Assembly (NCBI GenBank): GCA_012295275.1
Contig: CM022672.1
Span: forward strand, 22,325,128 to 22,389,127
DNA from: Chrysomallon squamiferum
Lineage: Eukaryota > Mollusca > Gastropoda > Neomphalida > Peltospiridae
DNA: 64,000 nucleotides
Reading direction: 5' to 3'
The notes below the pieces were generated by a model, which saw only the letters and a program-made list of their open reading frames with translations, was not told where the DNA came from and did no database searches. Below, in pieces: positions 24,279 through 33,120 of the stretch; the first letter of the stretch is position 1, and the number at the start of each line of letters is the position of its first letter. The position numbers and the translations under genes were made by a program.

Positions 24279-24353
24279 TGATAAAATAGCAAGCTTAATG
24301 ATATACGTTAATAGGTCATTTTTACGTCTATTATTAAGCTTGCTATTTTATCA
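24279..24353. repeat. 25-bp inverted repeat (hairpin) in ZP intron 7
   Basis: Arms 24279-24303 and 24329-24353 pair at 24 of 25 positions, 21 of them contiguous and perfect (core AAATAGCAAGCTTAAT), around a 25-nt loop. It may be a small foldback element or a structured intronic RNA; no family is recognised. Confidence 0.88.
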
Positions 24354-24711
24354 CTAGAAAGACATTTTCTAAATATTCGTTACAAGTAACTGTAACAGTA
24401 GCACAAGTATGATGGAATTATGTTTTCTCACACATGAACACGTGTAGTTAACTAAGTATTTACTGAAAACATGTTTATTCAGCAGTCTTACCATAATCGA
24501 CATTTCGTTTTCTTCTTTCTGATAAACAGTTATCCTAAAAAGAAAAAGAAAGGTGACAATTTCATGATTTAAGTTATTTGTTATTTCTATTATTTCTTTT
24601 CAGTTTTTTTTTTCATCATTTTCTTTTTTATTTTATATTTATTTACTTTTTTTATTATTTACTTACTTTTTGTAAAAGAAATTATTTGTTGTTGTTGTTG
24701 TTTATTGTTTG

Positions 24712-24747
<36 letters not shown>

Positions 24748-25097
24748 TTTTGTTTTTTGTTTTTTTTTTTTTTTTTTTTTTTTAAAGACGATTCTAAGGA
24801 AAGTACACATCGGGACTAAAAACAGCAGGTCATTTTGTTTATTTTTATTGTTCTTTTGAATCTGACATCCAGACGAAATATTTTTATTATTTTTCACACA
24901 AAACAACAACAACAACAATTTGTTCATGGTATCCTTTTTTGTATTCTTTTTTGTTACTTTGATCTCGGTTACTTATGCTGCCGTGGTATCAGCAGAGTAT
25001 GTTTGGTACGTCATTTTCGTGAATGCACCCTTGAATATAGTGACTGAATAATGTGGGGGAAGCGAGGAAGGAAGGGAAAGGGAAAAGAAAGAAACAG

Positions 25098-25101
<4 letters not shown>

Positions 25102-25147
<46 letters not shown>
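25102..25147. repeat. (GA)n microsatellite in ZP intron 7
   Basis: Dinucleotide tract of about 23 units, flanked by GGAA-rich purine sequence. Confidence 0.92.
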
Positions 25148-25152
<5 letters not shown>

Positions 25153-25508
25153 AGGGAGGAAGGAAGGTATGAATTGGAATGAATTGGAATATTTTATCGC
25201 AGAGATTAAAAAGCAAACATTATTCTGTTACGAAAGTTCGTTAACAGATTAGTCACCATGTTTGTGGATGTTTGTATGTTTTTATACGTGAATCTTTGTT
25301 ATTTCTGTGCGGCTGCATTTTGTATTATGAAAGTCATTAACGTAAAGTTACGAAAGTGTATCACAGCAGTCACCATACAATATTTACGTATATTTCCATG
25401 TATGAATGTTTACATACGTTTGTCTGTATATGTTTCTCTGCAGCTGCATGTCGTTTTATAAATATGTGGATATGAGAAGGGACAATGTACAAGTGGATTC
25501 ACAATTAC

Positions 25509-25662
25509 CCCGTCGCAGTTTGACCGACACGCTGTGAAGTTACAAGCGAACTGAATGCTGGAGTCCGGTGAAAGCTGAAAGGCGTCAAAGAAAGGACTTC
25601 TTGCCTGGTTACCCTCAGTCTTGAAACCTGCAGAGTCGGGGATGATAACTCCCTCGCCACAC
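25509..25662 (-). CDS. ZP-domain membrane protein, exon 7 (ZP-C)
   Basis: The acceptor is TTTTTTTAG and the donor GACGGG|GTAATT. The exon starts in phase 2 and ends in phase 0. It encodes residues 206 to 257, including CGEGVIIPD, RSPFFDAFQLSP and FACNFTACRSNCDG. The run of Cys 207, 246, 251 and 255 with SPFF.AF matches the last part of a ZP-C subdomain very well. Confidence 0.9.
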
Positions 25663-26273
25663 CTAAAAAAAATGTAAATAAATCATGTTGATGAGACAGA
25701 TACAGATACCCGTTTCGATCCAACTACTTGATAGGGATCAAATATTTGTAGTGTTTGTAGCCGTTCATCACCCAGAAAGATACCAAGCTCTAGAAGGATG
25801 AAATCACAGATCTGCTTCAAAGATGGCGAAAGGCAGTGGAACTTATGTGGCTGTATAAATCTAGGTACAGCTATCTAAATATTGTCACTGAATTTCACTT
25901 GAAAACGCTAAGAAATTTTGTTGCAACTCAGTAGATCTAGTCACTATGCTAACGAGTGCCGCTTAGATAATAACATTTCACATAAAATGCCATTACTCTC
26001 TATGTACATTTGACATGTATACAAATTTAAAATCACATATGACCAAAAGCTATAAGGGTATTACTTGCACAGGCGTCCATGCGTGCATTTATAAGTGTGG
26101 GTGTGTGGTGTTTGATGAGTGTGTATTTATTTGTGTATACGTGCGTTTGCAAAAATATATATTTCCAATTTCAACCAATACTCCAGTAAGTAAATATATA
26201 TATACGTTCTGACTAAGTGTACACTGTCATTGACAGAACAGTGAAAGTTAATTAAAACTGATGTAATATTGAC

Positions 26274-26355
26274 CCTCCTATAATTATTGGGTAAACTGAG
26301 TTTTGGTCCATTGCACTGCAGCTACTAACGCGAAGCCCGACTTCATTCTGATTAC
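26274..26355 (-). CDS. ZP-domain membrane protein, exon 6 (ZP-C)
   Basis: The acceptor is TTTCAG. The donor GG|GTCAAT is canonical only at GT, but it is the only one that keeps the frame into exon 7. Phase 1 in, phase 2 out. The exon encodes residues 180 to 205 (GLRVSSCSAMDQNSVYPIII). The V..C.A.D....PII.GC pattern across the junction is typical of the ZP-C core. Confidence 0.88.
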
Positions 26356-27389
26356 CTGAAAGAAGAAAAATAAAGTAAATTATATTTTATATTAAAATTA
26401 ATTAGTACAGACACCAGACCATTTGTCCGGCTTCCATAAACCAGAAAAGCCGTTTTAGAAGTGTATTAGTATTTATCTGTAAATTTAATTTTGTTATTTA
26501 CTGTTCATTGTTTAAGCCTTGGTCGAGAAAAGAAAGAAAATCCAGAAATCCGTGTCAACTCTGTTTCCAGTCTTTAACGGGTACAGTGTCTAGTATATAT
26601 ATCACATTGAGACTAGGATCTCAGAAACATAGAAATGAGTGTATCATTTTTAAATAAAATAAATCTTATTATAAAATATGAATGTGTATCTTTGGCCGTG
26701 TGAATAAATGGACTAATTATTTTGTTTATACAGCCAAGTTATTATTTTATTTGGTTTGTCCGATGAATTATCAGTAACAACAAAGCATGACAGTAAAATA
26801 ATGTTGTTACAAAATATTTAAATATAATATCACCATTAGGACTGCTGATGTTTTCGCATACACTGCATTTATTTTTATTATATTTTTTTTTCTAACTACC
26901 ACTAAACTGGATCACAGCCCTCACTAACCCAGTGACATCACGATCACGAAAATAAATAAATAAATAAAGAAAAGAAAAAAGAAAAGAAAGAAAGAAAGAA
27001 AGAAAAAGAAATGGCAATGCTCGAATACAGGTGTATAATCTTTTGTTATTACGTTTCGTTATTAATAACGACTGCCCGCAAAAACAAAAACCCCCCAAAA
27101 ACCGCATAAAAACAAACAAACAACAACAACAAAAATATTTAGTAAATGTGGAGATTATATTTTGACAATGTCTTCATATTATACAAATGATTACGCTTCA
27201 TTGTGTGTTGTGTGTGTGTTTGTGTGTTTGTGTGGATATGTCAGTGTAAATGTAATATCTACGTGTTAGTTTGGGTGTCTGTGTTTATATATGTTGTAAA
27301 AGAATGCAGGACAAAAACTGCTTCCATAAAATCGTAACGTTTAAAAGATATTATTTCTATTTAACATCTTGTTAATGACAGCACTTTTA

Positions 27390-27390
<1 letters not shown>

Positions 27391-27436
<46 letters not shown>
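27391..27436. repeat. (AAT)n microsatellite in ZP intron 5
   Basis: Trinucleotide tract followed by ATC/ATG-rich sequence to about 27540. Confidence 0.92.
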
Positions 27437-27581
27437 CAACATTATCATCAACCTCATCATTATAATCATCCTCCTCCTCATAATGATAATATTATGATGA
27501 TGATGCTGATGACGACGACGACGATAATGATGATGATAATGAAAATTCTGTTCTGTATTTTAAAGAGTTTTAGTCACATAC

Positions 27582-27730
27582 CAGATATGGTGGCTAGTAG
27601 CTGTATCTTCTTTCCGATTGGAACTGGAGAATCAGCAAACAAAACTCCGTTAACGTCGGTAACATCCAGTGAGAACGATGACGTGGACTTGCTGCCCAAG
27701 TGATACTGCAGTTCTTGTTTTGTTATTAGT
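27582..27730 (-). CDS. ZP-domain membrane protein, exon 5 (start of ZP-C)
   Basis: The acceptor is CACATCTCAG and the donor TCTG|GTATGT. Phase 2 in, phase 1 out. It encodes residues 129 to 178, with FSLDVTDVNGVLFADSPVPI followed by GKKIQLLATIS. This matches the ZP-C beta-sandwich signature (x.V.D..G......V.IG..I.L...I). Confidence 0.9.
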
Positions 27731-28004
27731 CTGAGATGTGATAGGAGCAAACACATTAAAACACGACAGATGCTAGCATAACCTGTTATAGACGAAATGC
27801 TGCACATCAACATATTAGAAACAGTAACTATTTAGTGACTAATTCATATCATCTGTAAAGCTGTTTGTATGTGTTTATATATATATATATGCATTTTGTG
27901 TGTGTGTATATATATATATATAATAAATAAGAACAACAACACCAACAAAAGTAACAGTAACGAAAATAATAGCAGCAAAAACAACTACTACAATAACAAC
28001 AACA

Positions 28005-28005
<1 letters not shown>

Positions 28006-28063
<58 letters not shown>
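28006..28063. repeat. (TAA)n microsatellite in ZP intron 4
   Basis: About 19 trinucleotide units. Confidence 0.92.
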
Positions 28064-28271
28064 CTTACAAATCGGTACACAAAACCAAGCTTTTGTACAG
28101 TTTACGTACTTTTCCTAGTTATCGCTATCATTACATGTGTCAGTCAGTCAATACACTGGTTTTCTCGATTCTCTCTGTTCCTCTCGCATACTTTCTCAAT
28201 GTACGCGCTTTCCTAATGCATCACCGTATCGTGATCTATACCGATAACTGCAACAACAGATAATTACATAC

Positions 28272-28426
28272 CCAGGAACACGGTTTAGCTGCACGGAATT
28301 CTGGGACGTCTGGTTGTCAAGGCTGCACGTAACGACGTACTGATGACTGTTTTTCAGTATGACAGCTTCTGGTTTTCCCCATGCGACACGGACTTCTAAC
28401 CAGTATATCTGACCTGTAGCTTTACG
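28272..28426 (-). CDS. ZP-domain membrane protein, exon 4 (end of ZP-N)
   Basis: The acceptor is GGATTTAG and the donor CCTGG|GTATGT. Phase 0 in, phase 2 out. It encodes residues 78 to 128, with QIYWLEVRVAWG and HQYVVTCSLDN. The YVVTC segment is the final conserved Cys (C4-like, residue 111) of ZP-N. No other Cys lies between residues 74 and 111, so the usual third ZP-N cysteine is not seen. Confidence 0.88.
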
Positions 28427-28811
28427 CTAAATCCAAAAAATAAAAATAATAATGATTCTCGTTTTAAAATAGTTTATCTGTGATTTAAATGTTAACGGTA
28501 AAAGACATAAATACGTTGCGTATATTCTCGATTTTTTGTCATATGCTGTTGTTATTTGCTAATAATAAAAATACAAAAATAGCCCCGAAGAATTATTCCC
28601 TTCGTAGAAGTTTCCTTTGACCATTCTAACATTTCACGCCTGGATCCGCTTCTAACCCTTTCCATCGCTTTTGTAAGAAAATAAATTAATAAAAGTCATG
28701 ACATTTCTGCATATTTATATCATGTACGTAATGCGGTCCAAATTCTGACAGAAAAACTCCTAAGCGCTCTATGTATAAACATATGTCCGTCTTTCTTTTT
28801 CTCTCTTTCCT

Positions 28812-28936
28812 TCTGTCCATCTCTATATATATATCCATCTGTCCATCTCTCTATATATATATCCATCTGTTCATCTCTATATATATATATATCCATCTGT
28901 CCATCTCTCTATATATATATCCATCTGTCCATATAT
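28812..28936. repeat. minisatellite, five units of about 27 bp in ZP intron 4
   Basis: The unit CCATCTGTCCATCTCTC followed by (TA)4-6 recurs with small changes in TA length and a few substitutions. Confidence 0.88.
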
Positions 28937-29298
28937 GTATGAATGAGTGTATGTACATACGCACATTTGTGCGTATGTATGTATGTTTTAATATATGTAT
29001 GTCGTAATATGTATAATGGATATGTATATCGCTATGTATGTGTATACTGTGTTATGTATATGTATGTATCTATGTGTTTATGTAGTTATGTATGTATGTA
29101 TGTGTGTATGTGCGCGTGTATGTGTGTGTGTGTGTGTGTGTGTGGATGGATGTATGGATGTATACCTGTATGTGTAAATCACTTTCCCTCTTGTCCCATA
29201 TCTTTCCGTCTCCTTTCTCTTTTCTTGTTTGTCGTAAGGTGACGCCTAGATTCAAAGGGTTAACAGCCCATTCTAACACAAGAGAGTAAGATACGCAC

Positions 29299-29465
29299 CG
29301 TAAACAGACACTCTGTATTTGAATCTCCCAAATATTTAGCTTCGGCGTAAAAATTCACGTCATCTGATGTCGTAAACCCTGTCGTGAAGTTGTCTTTGCA
29401 CAGCGCCGTTATCTGGGCGTAAACGTCGATCACCGCGTGTAGTGTCGTCGCACCGTGTATTGTAT
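29299..29465 (-). CDS. ZP-domain membrane protein, exon 3 (ZP-N)
   Basis: The acceptor is CATGTTCAG and the donor ACG|GTGCGT. Phase 1 in, phase 0 out. It encodes residues 22 to 77, with VYAQITALCKDNF and DDVNFYAEAKYLGD before TECLFT. Cys 44 and Cys 74 fit C1 and C2 of a ZP-N subdomain, with VNFYAEAKY in the position of the family's F.G.IYA.G strand. Confidence 0.87.
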
Positions 29466-29614
29466 CTGAACATGACTGAGTAACTGTAGTAAATAATTAA
29501 AATATATAAATACTTAGTTTGTCTTTGATAATCTTTGTCTGCATTTGTTTAATTGTTCATCATCATCACTGTTGTTATCGTTATCATTTCCTAATAACAG
29601 TAATAATAATATCA

Positions 29615-29617
<3 letters not shown>

Positions 29618-29659
<42 letters not shown>

Positions 29660-29760
29660 TATTATTATTATTATTATTATTACTATTATTACTATTATTA
29701 GTAGTAGTATTATTAGTATTATTATTATTATTATTAGCAATAGTAGTAGTAGTAGTATTA
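29618..29760. repeat. (ATT)n / (AGT)n microsatellite in ZP intron 3
   Basis: Imperfect trinucleotide array on the plus strand. It produces long poly-Tyr, poly-Leu and poly-Asn frames that are not genes. Confidence 0.92.
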
Positions 29761-30172
29761 ACAAGTACTCTCACAAATTATTTAGTTCATTTATGTATGT
29801 ACGTCACGGTCTATGAGTTTGCGTATGCATATGTTTCTGCATTGTGACTTATATTTAAACAATCACACGCACGCACATGAACTTGCGTACACATACAAAA
29901 ACAAACCCACGTTTTATAGCTCAAATAATAACAATAATAACATACATACATACGTATATTCTTACATACACACCCACACACATACACATATATACACAGC
30001 ATGCACAAAGACATGCATATGCACACCCATTCATACACACTCATGCACATATATCCATTCACCTCCAATAATATATATGGTTACAAACATATATTCACAC
30101 ACACAATAGAGGCAACAAACATATACATACACAAAATACAGAAATGTTAAAAAAGACAGATAAACAGTTTAC

Positions 30173-30212
30173 CTTGAATAATGTATGGATCAGTTGCAGA
30201 AGACATAATTAT
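30173..30212 (-). CDS. ZP-domain membrane protein, exon 2
   Basis: This 40-nt exon has a strong acceptor (ten T then AG) and donor CAAG|GTAAAC. Phase 0 in, phase 1 out. It encodes IIMSSATDPYIIQ, residues 9 to 21. With exon 1 it completes a hydrophobic N-terminus, and a signal-peptidase site after MSSA is plausible. Both splice sites and phase agree with exons 1 and 3. Confidence 0.75.
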
Positions 30213-30227
30213 CTAAAAAAAAAAATT

Positions 30228-30324
30228 ATATATATATATATATATATATATTATTATATATTATTATTATTATTATTATTACTATTATTACTATTATTAT
30301 TATTATTATTATTACTATTATTAC

Positions 30325-30360
<36 letters not shown>

Positions 30361-30389
30361 TATTACTATTATTATTATTATTATTATTA
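30228..30389. repeat. (TA)n-(ATT)n microsatellite in ZP intron 2
   Basis: An AT tract passing into a long imperfect ATT/ACT array, about 160 bp, only 15 bp upstream of the exon 2 acceptor on the minus strand. Confidence 0.92.
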
Positions 30390-31086
30390 CAAATTGTACA
30401 TAATCGCACCTAAATTAAAACAAATAATAAAAAATAGTGTCAATTTTTCAACATTTGCAGCTGATATGAAATTTATAAAATTTAATATAAAAAGGCAAAT
30501 GACAAATTTAGCATTCGACGATAGAAGTGCAGTATCCAAACTATTTTTCATTTATTACAAGGTGTCAAACCATATTAAACATCTACATTCGTGAGTACGG
30601 GCACGGGGCTTCAGTTTGTAGATATGTGTGTGTGTTCGTAGATGTGAGTTTGTTCGTAGATGTGTGTGTGATGTGTGCCTGGTTTTATATATGTTTGCTT
30701 TAAATTTACCAACAGATACAACATCGCCGAATTTTTCATGGAACTGTTTTATTTTAAATAAAGATAAGTACGCATGGGTTAGGAATACCTGACTCCACTA
30801 TACGAAACTGCTAGTTAACTACATGTTGACTGTTCAAATCAAGAAAATACTCCGACTTACCAGAGATAGAACAATCATGGGAAAGAAAACAAGTATCATG
30901 TTTCAAAATTCTGAAACGAGAAATAGAATTTTTACTTACAGACAGCCTGAATTTTTTTTCAGTTTTAAAGGTTATTAATGTAATGTTGCATTGTTTGACA
31001 CGTTTTCCAAAGACAGCAAAGAGCAAACCACAGTCTTTGATTTTTTTTAATGTGTTTTTAGAAAAACTGTTAAAAGAAATAAAGTT

Positions 31087-31235
31087 ACACACAGTCGGTG
31101 ATAGACACAGGAGTACAATCCGACTGTACGTTACACACAAACACAGTCAGTCTCGTGTTTTTGTTTTTCATATTCGCGGATAAAGGCTGTATTAACTACA
31201 ATTAGTATTCCATGACACGATCAAGCTAGAACTTG

Positions 31236-31240
<5 letters not shown>
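31087..31240 (+). repeat. dispersed repeat, copy 1 (partner at 54022-54175)
   Basis: About 150 bp shared with 54022-54175 in the same orientation at roughly 90 percent identity, including the stretch CATATTCGCGGATAAAGGCT. Both copies end in GT dinucleotides followed by a GA tract. The form suggests an interspersed element with a microsatellite 3' tail. I see no tRNA-like promoter boxes. Confidence 0.88.

Positions 31241-31329
<89 letters not shown>
31236..31329. repeat. (GT)n-(GA)n tail of dispersed repeat copy 1
   Basis: GT dinucleotides, a short ACACA joint and then GA dinucleotides to 31329. Confidence 0.93.
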
Positions 31330-31331
<2 letters not shown>

Positions 31332-31774
31332 CACGTCATAAGACGCCCCACCCCAAAAGATCACATAACTATCTTAAGACAGTAATTTTATAAAATTATG
31401 CCGCTCTGTTTTAAGTGAATCATTATGGTAACAGTTGTCAAATACGATATTTTTAAAGGATATACGTTCTAAATGGGAATATGTTTAATGAAATACGAAA
31501 CCAACCTGTCTTATTTCTCTTTCACAAAAGAAGTATTAAACTGACAAGCACGTGCGCTCGAGATATAATGGCGATACTGCACGTGAAGAATTAAATCAGA
31601 CAGAATTAACTGAAATATGAAAAATTATGTTGCTATATATATATATATATATGTTATTCTTTTCTTTTTTTTTTTTTTTGGAACGGATGTATTTAATAAA
31701 GCTACTGTATGAATTTATAACACTATAACGTTAGATACTTAAAAAATTACTGCCCATAAGAGGAATTAAAAATA

Positions 31775-31795
31775 ATGATGATGATGATGATGATG

Positions 31796-31852
<57 letters not shown>

Positions 31853-31975
31853 GTTATTATTATTTGTTATTATTAGTTGTTGTTGTTGTTGCTGTTGTTG
31901 TTGCTGTTGTTGCTGTTGCTGCTGTTATTGCTGCTGCTGCTGTTGGTGTTGTTTTTGTTCTGTGGTTGTTGTTGT
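31775..31975. repeat. (GAT)n-(TTA)n-(GTT/GCT)n compound array
   Basis: Three trinucleotide blocks in succession inside ZP intron 1. On the minus strand the last block encodes poly-Gln/Asn/Ser, continuous with an open frame up to about 32100 (ends KMIPPKTSLIARPSM before the repeat). I regard that as chance because no convincing splice sites frame it. Confidence 0.85.
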
Positions 31976-32590
31976 AACATAGACGGTCTGGCAATCAATG
32001 ACGTTTTAGGAGGGATCATCTTGATTTGATCCTTATTTCCCAGCCACCAAACGCAGTAAACAACTGGACTCTTTTGAAAAACAACAGAAAATAAATGCGT
32101 ATTTAGCTAAATCTGCACGCAGTTATTACGTCGAGCACTGTGTGACAAATTTTAGAAACAAAAGAAAATAAACTTCCAGTTTATGACATTCGATTCTTGC
32201 ATTTAACAGTGCAAAATCAGATGTATATTCTAGAGTGTTTTTATACGTGATATTTAAAGCTGTTTTTCATCCAAAACGGCTACAAGATTGGTGAAAATAC
32301 TTACTACTGGCTCTTCATTACCGATATCGTGGACCCAGTCAGCTATAGAGTTTTTGTTTTCATTCATGTTATTCGTTTGGTTTTGTTTAGATCATTATTA
32401 TTTATTTTACTTTAATTTGCTAATTTATTACTTGATATAAATTTTAAAAAGTAATAGTGAAAAGTTCATATAATAATTTTTAAGAAATCATTAATTAAAA
32501 ATAACTAAAACATAATTACACAGTGCTTCACAAAAAAAACTATGTCACACATTAAACAGAGATAAAAACACAACAAACCAATAAATTACA

Positions 32591-32662
32591 TGGAGATGCC
32601 GGGGGTTGAACCCGGGGCCTTTCACATGCGAAGCAAACGCTCTACCACTGAGCTACATCCCC
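32591..32662 (-). tRNA. tRNA-Ala (anticodon CGC)
   Basis: All arms fold on the minus strand. The acceptor stem is GGGGATG with CATCTCC (one G-U), the D stem GCTC/GAGC, and the T arm CCGGG-TTCAACC-CCCGG with discriminator A. The anticodon loop is TTCGCAT, giving anticodon CGC, which reads GCG. The anticodon stem has two G-U pairs but no mismatch. Internal promoter boxes A (TAGCTCAGTGG) and B (GGTTCAACC) are intact, and a T5 run lies about 23 nt downstream. The gene is 72 nt without CCA, as expected for a nuclear gene. It lies in intron 1 of the ZP gene on the same strand. It could be a repeat-derived copy, since two degraded relatives lie at 39044 and 39856. Confidence 0.9.
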
Positions 32663-33096
32663 TGTTATATACATACCAATATAAGATTTTTAAACATGGA
32701 CGTAAAGCCATAAATAATTATACAATTTCTATAGGTTGTTATGGTAGACACTTTTCATGATGTAAGGAAAATGTTAGGAGCTTAGTGCTGTGCAGTGTGT
32801 TTGTTAATTGTTATATTGCTTTTGTACGTAGGTGTATGCTCAAACACACACACACACTCATATTTATATATTATAAAGTTTACTCTAATGTCATTAATTT
32901 TATTCCTTACAATTTGCAACCGAAAACTTTGCAACTGATCGCTGAGGATAAGTTACCTTTTATAATTAATTTTTTTTTTAACTTTTGTTTTTTAATTTAT
33001 ATATTATATTTTTTATTATTTTTTATTTTTACATTTGTTTTTTATTATTACTATTATTAAAACATTCAAGAAAAACAACTAATAAATTTTCATTAC

Positions 33097-33120
33097 CTTT
33101 AATAGTAACAGTGACAACAT
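33097..33120 (-). CDS. ZP-domain membrane protein, exon 1 (start and signal peptide); whole-gene summary
   Basis: The ATG is followed by MLSLLLLK and a donor AAAG|GTAATG in phase 0. Joined to exon 2 it gives MLSLLLLKIIMSSA, a plausible signal peptide. The eight exons (24, 40, 167, 155, 149, 82, 154 and 348 nt) keep one frame for 372 residues. Order: signal peptide 1-14, ZP-N about 35-115, ZP-C about 145-256, membrane helix about 318-347, short basic tail. ZP modules polymerise into extracellular or apical matrices, so the product is probably a type I membrane or shed matrix protein. Eight Cys lie in the module (44, 74, 111, 191, 207, 246, 251, 255), split 3 and 5 rather than the usual 4 and 4. 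In another frame this exon reads IFCLELSSYVVTVTIK, which I judge less likely. The promoter is not identified. Confidence 0.65.

Larger units (their letters stand above)
24068..33096 (-). other. introns of the ZP-domain gene
   Basis: Seven GT-AG introns separate the eight exons. They carry most of the microsatellites listed here, the 24.28-kb hairpin, a dispersed repeat at 31.09 kb and the tRNA-Ala gene. Besides listed features I see no further gene. The minus-strand frame at 31034-30861 is discussed under rejected items. Confidence 0.7.

Noticed and set aside
30861-31034. Minus-strand exon-like frame reading DCGLLFAVFGKRVKQCNITL onward, with a GTAAGT donor
   Set aside because: It is phase 1 at both ends and could join ZP exon 3, but it fits exon 1 only in the less likely frame, its acceptor has no pyrimidine tract in that register, and the eight-exon model is complete without it. 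It may be an alternative exon.
31975-32370. Minus-strand frames MNENKNSIADWVHDIGNEEP with a GTAAGT donor, and a second frame ending in a Gln/Asn tract
   Set aside because: The two could be joined in phase, but acceptors are poor, the second runs into a trinucleotide repeat, and no family is recognisable.
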